Assembly: GCA_016508695.1 (NCBI GenBank)
Contig: VNKQ01000007.1
Coordinates: forward strand, 1,426,001-1,490,000
Length of the DNA: 64,000 nt
Reading direction: 5' to 3'
Origin: Hyphodiscus hymeniophilus
Taxonomy: Eukaryota; Ascomycota; Leotiomycetes; Helotiales; Hyphodiscaceae
The notes under the pieces were generated by a model. It saw only the letters and a program-made list of their open reading frames with translations, did not search any database and was not told where the DNA came from. The translations under genes and the position numbers were made by a program. This document shows, piece by piece, positions 47,786 through 58,803 of this stretch (position 1 is its first letter; each line of letters starts with the position of its first letter).

Positions 47786-48936
47786 CTAGTCCTTCTCCAA
47801 GTCCTTTGGGCTTGGGTCACCAATGCCATCTTCATTGATTGCAAAGAGGCAATCACTTTCCGGGAGGCAAGGACTGTCATAAATCTTGCAGATTCTAGTC
47901 TCACCACGACCTTTCTTGAGACTCAAGCGCGTAGTACTGGCGTGAGCAATGATATTTCCGCCAATTGGTTTCTTAGGATCCGGGTTGAACATCGCACTTG
48001 GACCTCCATCAACCTGAGCCACAACCTGATTTGTGATTACAACAGCTATACCAAATTCGTCAGCGAGGCGTTGAAGTGTGCGCATGAACTTGGCCAGATG
48101 GGTTTGTCGTGAAGAGAGCTCTCCCCGCCCTACGAAATCAGTTCGGTACAAGGAGGTAGCACTGTCAACAATGAGTAGAGAGAACCGGGTCTCGCACATC
48201 ATTGAAGAAGCCTGATTGAGCAGCTGGAGTTGGTGGTCTGAATTGTAGGCTCGGGCGTATGCGACATTATCGAGAACCTCCTCGCCGGAAAGACCATATC
48301 GATTGGCTACAGCGAGCAGGCGAACAGGTCGGAATGTTCCTTCTGTATCAATATAAAGACACTTTCCCTCCCCACCTCCCATGTCGAACGGTAATTGGCA
48401 AGTGACAGCAAGAGTGTGGCATATTTGACTCTTTCCAGTCCTGAATTCTCCAAATATCTCGGTGACGGATCCGGTTTCAATTCCACCAGCCAATAATGTA
48501 TCGAGTTGCTTAGAGCCAGTGGTGATAGAGATTAATTCGCTTCTCCGTTGGTGCATTTCGGTGGCGGTCGTAAATCCCATGGGAACAAGTTTTGACGCTA
48601 TCCAATATATCAACATTGCTCACCATCATATTATGTGCCATGGCTTACCTTCTGTCAACACTTTTGTCGCTTTTGCCTCTGAAATACCCTTAATTTGCTC
48701 AAGAATTCGTCGAGGAGTGTAGGCAACAGACTCCACCGTATTGTAGCCACCATCTACAATAAGCTGAATGTCTCGCTTCGTGAGACCTGCAACACCCTGA
48801 AAATGATGAGTTAGCATAAACATGCATAATACTTCATCGCTGATCGTACCTCCAGCGCAGAGAGTGGCGTGGGCGCACCCGGACCTCCCATTCCTCCATC
48901 TTCAATTTGGGACTCTTCAATCTCCTCAGCAGTCAT
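47786..48936 (-). CDS. RAD51: RAD51 recombinase
   Basis: Predicted 348 aa from exons 48936-48850, 48796-48649 and 48597-47786. Forms the filament on single-stranded DNA that performs strand exchange in homologous recombination. The N-terminal helix-hairpin-helix domain is GVAGLTKRDIQLIVDGGY then LEQIKGISEAKATKVL. Walker A is GEFRTGKSQ (about residues 128-136) and Walker B is SLLIVDSAT (about 218-226). The GGIETGSVTEIFGEFRTGK, CLYIDTEGTFRP and VVITNQVVAQVDGG segments are RAD51-specific rather than DMC1 or RadA-like. The tail after KIYDSPCLPE is short, as usual. All splice phases agree. Confidence 0.96.
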
Positions 48937-49609
48937 CTTGACTACTCGATGATATCCTTTGCGAAATTTCCAAAGGATATTTTGGGGCCAGTTGACTTGG
49001 TTGTGAATGATGGAAGCTTGTCTCGAGGTCTGTTGACGCGATGTTGTTATACGAAACAGGGGCAGAAACGACACGTCATCACGTGATTCATATGAAATAC
49101 CGCCGACAACTTGAGGCAAGTACACCCGGAGAAAAAGCAGCGTACGGGTCAAATATATTCCCATGCGCGACCAAAATTACCTACCTGGGTAGATAAGCCC
49201 CTTTTCACGTAGTTGGGTGTAAAACAATGACAAGTCTACCTCAATGGAACCAGAACGCAGTAAAAGGAAGGGCCTTCAAGAATTTGATTCGCAATCTGGT
49301 GTTTTTTGGACTTGGATTCGAACTGATCTAACGCGGTCCAGCAAATTTTAACATCATGAGCAGCAGTACAGTATTTTTAGCCTCTTAGCATAACCTCCAC
49401 TGGAATCCTCTGGCTTCATTGAATCTGCTCAAACTATGGACCTTGCTCGATCGTAATGCCCGCTTTCTTTGTCAAGCATGATCTTGAGGTAACGTCATAG
49501 GAATTTTCTCACTACTCTTTTCTTGGCGCAGAATCAACGGATACAGCTTCAGCATGGTTCTATCCTCTTCCAACCTAGCCCTCAAATCATCCGTATTTGA
49601 TATTTATTT
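48937..49609. other. Intergenic, RAD51 promoter
   Basis: Upstream region of RAD51 and 3' flank of the next gene; nothing else recognised. A GATTCGAAC-like phrase near 49315 was checked as a tRNA B box and rejected because no T-stem pairing is present. Confidence 0.5.
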
Positions 49610-50954
49610 TCAAACGCCACAAGAGCCGTCAAACACACCGGAAGGTCTGCGGATCGATTTTGATGTCCGAATCTTCTTTTGAAGCTTACTACACTGCCTT
49701 TTCTCTCCATTGTCTTCATCTTCATCCACTTCTCTGCCCATGGGCTTTGAAGGGCCACCGAAAGTGCCAGCTGGCAAAACCTCGAAGCCTGAGTTGACTC
49801 TTCGAATGGATTTATTCATATGCAGCTCACCGGGTATGAAAGGTGACACAGATCGAGAATGAGTGAGGAGCGGAACTTGTGATTCACCACTTGCGGTAAG
49901 CTCCCGAGCATTTCGAGCATATAGCGGCTTGACTTGCAATGCCGTATCCGTAGTATCTGCCAGTGATGCGGTGAAAGGGTCTAGTTCCTCGAGTTCGGAA
50001 GGCTTGAGGGGTAGTGGAAGATACTCTGCCATCGAAGTTCGGGCAGGGAGAGAGGATCGAGAGGGTCCGCCTGGAGTGATTTTTGCTGTTTCCAACGAAG
50101 ACTCTGCACCAGAGGACTGGACGGACAGTGATTGAAGTTGGCCGTACTCTCGCCCCTGCACATTAATGGACAGAACGACATCTGATTCAGTGCCAGAACA
50201 GCGTTCATTGTCAGCCGTAGCCCCAGAGGATGTGCCGTTCTCCAGCTCCCGTGATCTGTTCACTTTAGGATAATTTCTTTCTACCTCTGCTCCTGCGTTA
50301 CCCTCGAGCTGGCTGAACGTCTCTTCGTTATGACTTATTTGGCCATCACTGTCATAGCGAAGGTGTGAAGACCTTCGAGGTTTGTATGAGGGACGGTATC
50401 CTCTCATGTCTTGAACTTCTGCGGATGTGTCGCGTTGATCGGCGAGCAACGTTCCATATTCGTATTCTCTGCGTGTCGTCTTTTCTCGACTCGACGTAGA
50501 GTGTGCCGCTGCTTGAGAGCTGTCTTGGGATGTTCTGGGACATGCGCCTTGATTTCCACTGGAGTCAGAAGAGCTGGTGTGCAGATGACCAAGCTTCAGT
50601 CTCGTAGGTATCGATGCACTGTCCTTCGATATCCAAATCCCGTCAACCTGTATGCCACTCTGGATAGCTCGAACTCCAAATGGAATGTCATGGCTTATGC
50701 CTTCTACCACCATTCGACTGCCTTGTCTTGTGTCTTCGATCGCGGTCCTCCGCTCTTCGTCCTTGCCCTCTTGTTGGCTGACAATCCGATTCGTCCATAC
50801 CAATTTGCCGTATGCGATACCAAATACAACTAGAATAGCCAAAGCTAGCACCTGCAGGTATGTTAGAGAAGGAGTCTGAACTTCTAGGTAAGTGTCTACT
50901 TACGAAACTCATCTTCTCCCACAGAGCCCATGAAGTGAAAAATGAGGTTGCCAT
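49610..50954 (-). CDS. Membrane-anchored Ser-rich fungal protein, unknown function
   Basis: Predicted 430 aa from exons 50954-50904 and 50851-49610. The start MATSFFTSWALWEKMSF followed, after the intron, by VLALAILVVFGIAYGKLVW makes one N-terminal membrane segment and a short conserved head (ends WTNR) that I recognise as typical of an uncharacterised Pezizomycotina family. The remaining 390 residues are mostly disordered. They contain small conserved-looking motifs: GIRAIQSGIQVDGIWIS-like early, LTHSRSVSPFIPGELH, and SIRRVNSGFEVLPAGTFGGP near the end. Probably single-pass with the long tail in the cytosol. Confidence 0.78.
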
Positions 50955-52688
50955 GTTGAACAAGCCAGAATTTCTGACTGTTCAGATTGACGATAATGTA
51001 GGGGAAGGGTGGAGATAGCAGGTTCGTAAGGTTGACGAGGAGGTGAGGCTTGATCATAAGACAACCCCTTTCTGATGGCGATAGCGCGGACAGCACTGGT
51101 GAACTTGCAGCTGTCTGGCAAGTCTGTATTCCCTCAATAGAAGGCGCAACTTTCCAACGCTAAAAGTGGCAGCTTCTATTTGCCGAGTGCTGCATTTGGT
51201 CGGGAAAAAGATGGACGGCTAGTTAGAATAATGCGAATCATTCACAACATCTCCATGCTCTACAACGACGAGATCATCAATGACGGAGTCGAAACAGTAC
51301 TATCGTGTCGCCCCGTGCCAGCCGTTACGTATCGGAATGTTGAGAAGACAGAGTACCCTAGGTACGTACAGCGTCTTGATCTCGGCCAGCTGCATACGGG
51401 CCGACTTATTTGAAGCGAGTTCAAGGACCAAAAGGATTGAACTTCCAAATCCTTTCAAAGTATACATTCAATCACACATAGAGCATGAGGCTAGTTGCTT
51501 CACTATCTTTGCAAGCCTGACTGTGGATACGAGAATGATGAGAACGAAGCCATATTTGAGGCGAGCGCCTCCATTACACGTTTCCAACGCCAGGTGTATA
51601 GTGACAAGCCTACAGACCAAGTAGGGCTCAGCCATGACGAGTTACGGGAAGCAGGTTCTTTCAGTGCATAGTGCTGAGGACAGCGTCTACCAAATGAACG
51701 ATCATCACCCTACAGTCCCGAACTGATCATCTTGTGCTGAGCCGAACGGTTCGCTGTCCTGTCCCTCTACAACTTACTGGAATTGTAGAGGTATATTTTA
51801 TAGTAATTGTACATTTTCATACAAAGCGGAAGAATAGAAAGAACGAATTTTGTTCGACGGTCCAGGATCGCGTTTGATCAACCTCTTGCAGTTTGCACGA
51901 AGTATCTCACAGCTACAAACGAGATCATTGAAGACCAGCATTCCGTTTCCTCACCATTGTGCAGACTTTGAAGGTGAAATCCCTTCGATGCAAAATGTCA
52001 TGACAGTTCCGGGTGACGTCGAATAAAAGGACAAGGTGGTAGAAAGATCGATCCTCTTAGGTCCAAGTCGAAAGCCCACAGCTGTATCGCTGAAATCAGT
52101 TGGAAACGAACATCGATCAGCTCTCCTACTGTGCCAGTATCACGAGTAAAGCGCCATGTACCGTGCGGGCACGCGGGACCTAAAACTCTAAATAGATGTC
52201 AAAGAGAGGTCACCACAGTTCGGAGCATCCACTGGGTATCCAAGACTCCAAAGCGGGGTTGACTTCTTTTTCGTTTGTCCAGTGAAGGGTTTCCAGCTCC
52301 TTGACGTATTCCTTCGTTCACGTCGTTGTATGTAATTGTACTGTTGAGAAGTTGCGGGCGTGTACAGTAAGGCAACGGTAATAAGCAACCTGCCGTGGCG
52401 TAAGCTTGAAAAATGGGTAACTTATTAAGTGGACAATCAATGAGCTATTCCACACTGAGCTAAGACCTCCCCTCCACAGTCCTTTTCTGATCCTTAAGGC
52501 TTGAGCCCCCACCAACAGATCACAAGAAGGCGCAGCATTCTACGTCACGAATAGGACCGTAGCACCATTCGATCCAACCTCTTCCGGTCGAAAGGTGATT
52601 CCCATGCGCATTCTACCTGCTCTCTTCTTGACATCCTACCCCCTCGACTACTACCTCTACTGGCAACTTCTCAGTGACTCTACGCATC
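50955..52688. other. Long intergenic region, no supported gene
   Basis: 1.7 kb between two divergently oriented genes. Several 60-115-codon open frames overlap each other on both strands, without family resemblance or consistent splice sites. Nothing functional recognised. Confidence 0.45.
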
Positions 52689-53586
52689 ATGCCTATCCGC
52701 AATCCTTTCGCGAAGAGAGCAGATGTGCAAACCGGACTGCAGCCGCCGTCTGAGGACTCTCCACGCCCATTGTCGCAAAATGGCACACGACCTACTTTTG
52801 AAAAGATTGATACGTATGGATCAAAGGCGTCTTCCGCCATGAGCATCCAAAGTAGCAAGAGCCAAGAGCCCGTCGAGTACAAGATGAGCGGTATGCAATG
52901 CCTTTCTTGGGTAGTAGAGATCTCAGCTAAATTGCTCTTGCACACAGTTGTCAATGACAGCGGAGTCTACCTCCCAGTATTTCGTCAATGAATCCCCTCT
53001 TCGGATGTGCGTGCTGACTTTAATCAGCCTTCACCACCCGAAAAGAAAAGCTTTTGGCCACGGCGATCCAATCCCTTAGGGACCTCTACGCTTACACGCG
53101 ACAGCGAATCGGATATCGAGGCCTTTTCAATCTCACGCGAGTCATTCGACTCATACAGGAGATCATTTGTGGGAGCTTCCATATCCAAGTTCAAGAGCTG
53201 CGTCTAATTGTTCACAGGATATCTCAGCGAAGTCACCCATCATTCCACAAGAGTCTTTTGGGCGGCAAAGCTTGGACTCTGCTCGATTGCAAAGGCTCCC
53301 TCGATCAGCCATTGGGGAGCGTAGGTTCGAGAGGCAGCCGCCAACAGCCGAAGAGGGTTTCGAGGAAGTTGGATTAAACGACGAGCAAGCCAAACAACAA
53401 ACGAAGAAGAAGGGATTCTTCTCCAAGTTTGGAGAAGGATCAGAGTCGACAAATCCTCAATCACCTACGTCTTCCCGATTCCACCTACCTGGTAGGAAAA
53501 GAGGACAAAGTGGCGTTGGAGAAGAGCTTGGAAATATCCAGCGGCCGGGAACAGCTGGTGCAGAAGATATCAAAGGAACTAAGTAA
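52689..53586 (+). CDS. Small disordered fungal protein, unknown function
   Basis: Predicted 246 aa from exons 52689-52890, 52948-52976, 53028-53168 and 53218-53586; phases agree, and intron 2 has a GCTGAC branch-like sequence. Conserved-looking segments are the start PIRNPFAKR, the junction NDSGVYLPPSPPEKKSFW, and FEEVGLNDEQAKQQTKKKGFF near the middle. Mostly polar, with no membrane segment. Exon 2 is only 29 nt. The phrase NDSGVYLPPSP-EKK-FW resembles a short motif repeated in uncharacterised ascomycete proteins, but I cannot name a function. Confidence 0.7.
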
Positions 53587-53938
53587 ACAAAACTATATAC
53601 ATAATTTTTATGATCTAGGACATGGTAGAGGGGCGTTGGTTATCTCGGGTATGATAATCGCTGAATGGGATAATTCACCACCGGTGTAGTACGAAGTCAA
53701 GATATGACAGTAGTAAATAACGATCATGACATAATGCATACTCGAACATCATTTTGCGCAGTTGATATTTCCTTCTAGAAAATCCGGCAACAGGCGGCGC
53801 AGGGAGCGGTTAGGCGGTGTTTGCAGTTAGCGTCGGTACAGACATTTCTCGATTGTTCTGCCGACTTTCAAAATTATTGACTACACCCAAACGCTCACAA
53901 AATCCTCAACTCCTAAGACGCTCTCGAAACCTTTCGAC
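53587..53938. other. Intergenic, ACL4 promoter
   Basis: Short region upstream of the TPR gene; nothing else recognised. Confidence 0.5.
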
Positions 53939-55129
53939 ATGGCGAAGACAAAGCCCAATAACAAAAACGTCAAGAAGCGTGAAAAGACAGCCCTCAACCG
54001 CGTGGCTCCAACCCCTTCGAAACTACTCCCACCGCCCATATCTCCCGAAGTTCTTATCCTCGAAGCCGCAGTAACGCTCGAACAAGGCGACATCGTTGGC
54101 GCAGCAAAACTAGCAAAGGAGGCTCTTACTCTTGTCGATGTCAAATCCGCAGAAGCCCTGCCGGCTCTCAACCTGCTAGGAGAAATACACGTCGAATTGG
54201 GAGAACCTCATGCGGCGAGAAGATACTTTGTACAGGCTGCTGCTATTGACAAAGATGGCGCTATTGGCGAGGACATCGGTGGTGGAGCAGAGAAGTTCCT
54301 GTGGTTGGCACAATTGAGTGAGGAGGGTGGAAAAGACAGCGTGGGATGGTTTGAGAGGGGCGCTATGAGCCTCCGGATGCAGATTCAAGGACTGCTGGGC
54401 CGGAAATCGCTAGAGATTGATGAACAAGCCTCGTTAGAGGAGAAGCGGAGGAAACTGGCTGTGGCGCTATGTGGTATTGTAGAGGTCTACATGACGGATC
54501 TTTCGTGGGAGGATGATGCAGAGCAGAAGTGTGAGGCATTTGTCACGGAGGCTACGATCGTTGCGCCGGGGTTTGCGGAGCCGTGGCAGACTCTGGCGAA
54601 TGTGAGGATATCGCAGTCTAGGCTTCAGGATGCGCAGGCGGCGTTGAGGAGGAGTTTGGATATTTGGAAGGATCTACCACCCGAGAATGATGTTGTGCCT
54701 GATTATCCGACGAGAGTGAGCTTGGCTAGGCTACTTATGGAGTCGGATATGGATGTTGACGCTATCGAGGTCCTGGAGCGTCTGGTCAGCGATGATGACA
54801 GTAGTGTGGAGGTATGGTATTTGGGCGGATGGGGCCTATATATTCTCGGTGAGAAGCAGAAGAATGGAGTCGTCAAAGAAGAGAATGAAGATGGAGAGAG
54901 CTGGAAGATCTCATGGATATCGAGTCGACAGTGGCTTAATCACAGTCTTCGTCTGTTTCAACAGCAGGATTACGAGGATGAGAGACTTGGGGACCATGCG
55001 AGTGAGCTTCTTGCGCTGCTAAATACAGAGTTGGGGGTCGAAGGAGCTAGTAGAGACGAGGAGGGAGAGGAATGGGAGGATGATGTTGGAACTGGTGGAA
55101 GTGATGATGAAGAGATGGCTGATTCATAA
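53939..55129 (+). CDS. ACL4: Acl4-type TPR chaperone of ribosomal protein L4
   Basis: Single-exon 396 aa. Begins with a basic tail (AKTKPNNKNVKKREKTALNR), then tetratricopeptide-like helical pairs (EAAVTLEQGDIVGAAKLAKE, LNLLGEIHVELGEPHAARRY, PWQTLANVRISQSRLQDAQA, LARLLMESDMDVDAIEVLER). Ends in an acidic tail (EEWEDDVGTGGSDDEEMADS). That order, the WYLGGWGLYILGE segment and the acid tail match the Acl4 family, which holds newly made Rpl4 and delivers it to pre-60S ribosomes. Nearby PUF6 is also a 60S factor, though the two are not adjacent. Confidence 0.85.
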   Translation: MAKTKPNNKNVKKREKTALNRVAPTPSKLLPPPISPEVLILEAAVTLEQGDIVGAAKLAKEALTLVDVKSAEALPALNLLGEIHVELGEPHAARRYFVQAAAIDKDGAIGEDIGGGAEKFLWLAQLSEEGGKDSVGWFERGAMSLRMQIQGLLGRKSLEIDEQASLEEKRRKLAVALCGIVEVYMTDLSWEDDAEQKCEAFVTEATIVAPGFAEPWQTLANVRISQSRLQDAQAALRRSLDIWKDLPPENDVVPDYPTRVSLARLLMESDMDVDAIEVLERLVSDDDSSVEVWYLGGWGLYILGEKQKNGVVKEENEDGESWKISWISSRQWLNHSLRLFQQQDYEDERLGDHASELLALLNTELGVEGASRDEEGEEWEDDVGTGGSDDEEMADS

Positions 55130-55660
55130 AGGCCTATGAATCTGGCGAATGATCACTACCTTATGGTGTATAGTAGTCTCGCATGTCGTATAATCAAAAG
55201 ATGTCATTCCAGGCCTTTCATAGTAAATATCAAATTGGCGGCAAGTCTGAGGTTTGGGGAAATTCAGTCCTCCTACTGCGTACCTACGCAAGCAGAAAAT
55301 GTCGGACTTCCTTAGAGCTCTAAAAGTGTTGAAGCATATAGGCCTCGTTATGCGAGCATCTCCCACAGATATGAGGCCAATATCAAGCTATATTGGATCT
55401 AAGCCGAATCTCGAGCCGTTGTGGTGCAAGAGCATGCTCGAACGGTAAGTCCGCTTCTTGAACTGGAACAGGCATATGATCAATCAAGCGCATACCTAGC
55501 TTCTTCTTCTCCTAGATGCCGCCTGCTAACGCGATATAGTCTTTTCGAAGAGAGTCTCTCTTACAAATTACAAAAGTATGTTCTACTTTTCCTGCTTCCA
55601 GCTCGAAACGCCCACAATGCAACTCCATGCCAAATAAATCCCACACACTTATCACTCTGA
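55130..55660. other. Intergenic between convergent genes
   Basis: Nothing recognised between the ACL4 and GIR2 3' ends. Confidence 0.5.
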
Positions 55661-56440
55661 TCATGCTTCAAGCTTCAGACTATCTGCCCCTGACGCTGGT
55701 ACATCGTAATCATCTTCTTCCTCCTCAATTTTGCCGACCAAACCTCTCTCCCACAGTTCTTTCCCTGTCAATTGCACCACAGCATCCTTTCCTCGATTCT
55801 TTTTCTTCTCAGCAGCCTCCTCCATCTCGTCGTCCTTTTTTTTCAAATCCTCCATTTCCTTCCTAAATCCCTCTCGCCAGGTCTTGAACGTTTCCGGATT
55901 GACAGGTGTCCCGTGAAACTTTTTATTTTCTTCCGCTTCTGCAGCTAATAACTTCTGCTCGTGCTCATGCCGCGCTTCTGCTTGGCGTTCTCCTATGAGC
56001 TGCTCCGCGTTTTCCTTTAGTGTAGAGACCAATGTGAAAATCATAGCCATGCCCATATTCTCCTCGATTGTCTCCATTAATCCTGCCAGTAACGCTTGCT
56101 TGTCTGACGCTACACTGAAGAAAGGGTGAATCGGTGCATTTGGTGGTGGGAGAATGTCGAGAATTGGTGCTTCTTCAGGGTATGCAGGTGGGTATTTGAC
56201 CTGGAGGATGACCGTGGGAGGTTCTGAGTCGTCGCCATCATCATTTATGATATCTAGCAGAATCGATATTCGATATTCGGTTTCTGATATGTCTGTATGA
56301 CATTGTCAGTTGCGTTATCGCAATTTTGTGGCGGGGATATCTGCTGCAGATTCCATTATGGAGTTTGACTGACCTTGGATTTCGTCTGGAAAGATACTAT
56401 CGAGAACCTCCCGTTCTTCTTTTTGTTCTTCCCTTCCCAT
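55661..56440 (-). CDS. GIR2: RWD-domain protein, Gir2/RWDD1 homologue
   Basis: Predicted 232 aa from exons 56440-56374 and 56292-55661. The RWD domain covers the first half: REEQKEEREVLDSIFPDEIQ, then ISETEYRISILLDI, VILQVKYPPAYPEEAPILDI and MGMAMIFTLVSTLKE. A charged coiled coil (RQAEARHEHEQKLLAAEAEE) follows, then the conserved GTPVNPETFKTWREGFRKEM and a tail with LTGKELWERGL. This is the layout of yeast Gir2 and animal RWDD1/DFRP2, which bind the GTPase Rbg2/DRG2 and Gcn1. The first intron is needed to join EIQ to DISETEYR. Met codons at 56440 and 56443 are equally possible starts. Divergent from PUF6, 155 bp apart. Confidence 0.92.
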
Positions 56441-56595
56441 CATACAGATATTGTCATGTGCTTTTGGATAGGTAGTAAAGGTGTACGAGGAGCTCTTCGT
56501 GGGGTACATGGAAGAAAAGAGTGGGGAACGCGGCCGCTTTCTTAAATTTTTATCGGCAACATGTATATCGTTCACCACCTAGAAACAACAGAAAA

Positions 56596-58803
56596 ATGCC
56601 TACTGCCGTCACTCCCACGAGCACAATGTCTGGCATCAAACGCAAATCCGCTCCTGTAAAGAACGTTCATGTCGAAAAAATAAAAAAAGCAAAGGTTGAA
56701 TTGGGCTCTACGAAGAACAGAGGCAGGGCCGTGCCAGTCGACGCTGTCGAGCGATCAGGCGACTCGGAGAGCATTTCAGAATTCTCTGATTCTGAAGGCG
56801 GAGCTCCATTACTCATTAGGTCAGAGGAGGAAGGTAGTGATTTGGAGCCAACGCCAAAGGTCGCCGACGGTCTACACCCAGACAGAGCCAAAGCAGTTGT
56901 CACGAACAGCAAGTCTTGCCTTTCCATCAACAGCTCGTACTAACACTTCGCAGGTCAATCCTCGAAAGAAGCTCATGCGAAACAGAAACAGTTGGCGCAG
57001 GAGCGAAAAGCTGCAAAGCCTTTAGCTGATCCGTTGGCGCGCACGAAAAAGATCTGGGAACGTCTCCGCCGAAAATCTCATGTACCGCACGATGAGAGGA
57101 AGGAATTGGTTGCAGAGCTGTTCCATATCATTACTGGACAAATAAAAGAGTTCGTATTGAAGCATGATAGCGTCAGGGTCGTCCAGACTGCTATTAAGTA
57201 CGCCAACTTGGAACAAAAACGGATGATTGCGAAAGAACTGGCAGGAACGTATCGCCAACTGGCCGAGAGTAGATATGCCAAGTTTTTGATCGGAAAATTG
57301 CTGGTTCAGGGAGACAACGAGATTAGAGACCTCATCGTCCCAGAATTTTACGGCCATGTCCGCCGACTCATCAAGCACCCCGAGGCTTCGTGGATTCTAG
57401 ACGATGTGTATCGTGGTGTCGCTTCTAAGCAACAAAAGGCCATCATTCTCCGAGAATGGTACGGAGCTGAATTTTCTCTGTTCCAAAAAGATGGGTCTGA
57501 GAAGGTATCCGGAGAATTGTGTGATATCTTGGCTGCGGATTCCGGCAAACGTGCCCCCATAATGCGATCTCTGCAAGAGTTGATCAATCAACTAATACAA
57601 AAAAAGATGACAGGGTTCACACTTCTACACGACGCAATGCTACAGTACTTCCTGAACGCCAAGCCGGGCACTGAAGAGATTACGGATTTCATTGAGTTGT
57701 TGAAAGGTGATGAAGAAGGCGATTTGATGAAGAATCTGGCTTTTACGAGATCAGGATCAAGGGTTGTTTGCCTTGCACTGGCTTACGGCACTGCCAAAGA
57801 TCGAAAGTATATTCTGAAAATTTACAAAGATACGCTCCAGATGATGGCAACTGATACCAATGCCCACATCGTCATCCTTACTGCCTTCGAGGTCATAGAT
57901 GATACGGTTTTAGCCTCGAAATCCATCTTCCCCGAAATTCTTAGCAAAGATGCGGACAAGCAAGTCGAGAACATTGTTCTTTCTGCAAACGACCCCCATG
58001 CTCGTATTATCCTGCTCTATCTCTTCCTAGGTCGGTCTAAATCTCTCTTCCCGGCAAGTCACTCCACGGATCTCGAAATCCTTGCAGAGATCGATATCGT
58101 CCGCACCACGACCAGCAAGAAAGATCCAGAGATTAGACGGGGCGAGCTCATGAAGGCTCTGTCACCATATCTTCTCAAGGCAATCGCTACTGGTGCAGCG
58201 GATCTTGTCGCTACGTCATTTGGGTGCCAATTCGTCACAGAGGTTCTATTCGGCGCTGAAGGCGATAAAGCTGGAGCATTAGCTGCCGTTGCATCCACAG
58301 CAGCCGGAGATCCGACATTTGTCCAATCCCAGGACCCTGTACAGGACGTCGCTCTCGAGGGCGCCTCAACTGCCTCTCACATCGGCGCAGTGCCGTATGG
58401 TGGGAAGATGTTCAAAACTCTCATTGCTGGTGGACGGTTCGACAGCAAGACAAGGAAAATTGTGCCTGTTATCCCGGCTTTAGATTTCGCCAATGTTCTT
58501 TACCCACATATCAGGGACCACGTCGTCGAATGGGCTACCGGACCCAGCTCCTTTGTAGTCCTCGCTCTTGTCGAGTCAAGCAACTTCGCAAAGAAGGGTG
58601 AGGTCATGGAAATTTTAAGAGGTAATAAGAACAGATTACAAAAGGCAGCAAAGGAGGAGACGGCTACACAGAAAGCGAAGCGGGAGGCGACAGGAGAATT
58701 GAGTAAAGGAAAAAATAACACCCGCCAGGGAAAGAAGTCAATGACTGTTGAAGAGCATGACATTGGAAATAGAGGCTCAGCACTGCTGTTAGGACTGTTA
58801 TGA
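56596..58803 (+). CDS. PUF6: Pumilio-repeat protein PUF6 (60S ribosome factor)
   Basis: Predicted 720 aa from exons 56596-56908 and 56954-58803. The N-terminal tail is basic then acidic (SGIKRKSAPVKN, SEFSDSEGGAPL). The body carries divergent Pumilio repeats: KIWERLRRKSHVPHDERK, FVLKHDSVRVVQTAIKYANL, YAKFLIGKLLVQGDNEIRDL, MTGFTLLHDAMLQYFLNAKP and FTRSGSRVVCLALAYGTAKD. The CPL-type C-terminal domain follows. Yeast Puf6 acts in 60S assembly and represses ASH1 mRNA translation. The only intron (56909-56953, 45 nt) begins GCAAGT rather than GT, ends CAG and contains a perfect TACTAAC branch. This GC-AG join gives TNSQSSKEAHAKQK; no GT donor fits both phase and conservation as well. Confidence 0.93.
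56909..56953 (+). other. GC-AG intron of PUF6
   Basis: Donor GCAAGT, branch TACTAAC, acceptor TTCGCAG, 45 nt, phase 1. GCAAGT is the usual form of the rare GC donor class. Confidence 0.8.

Noticed and set aside
49305..49335. GGATTCGAAC, like a tRNA B box
   Set aside because: Neither strand forms a T-arm stem, and no A box or acceptor stem is at the right distance.
51180..51624. Overlapping 77- and 114-codon frames on + strand
   Set aside because: Both strands and several frames are open here with no conserved sequence; no support for a gene.
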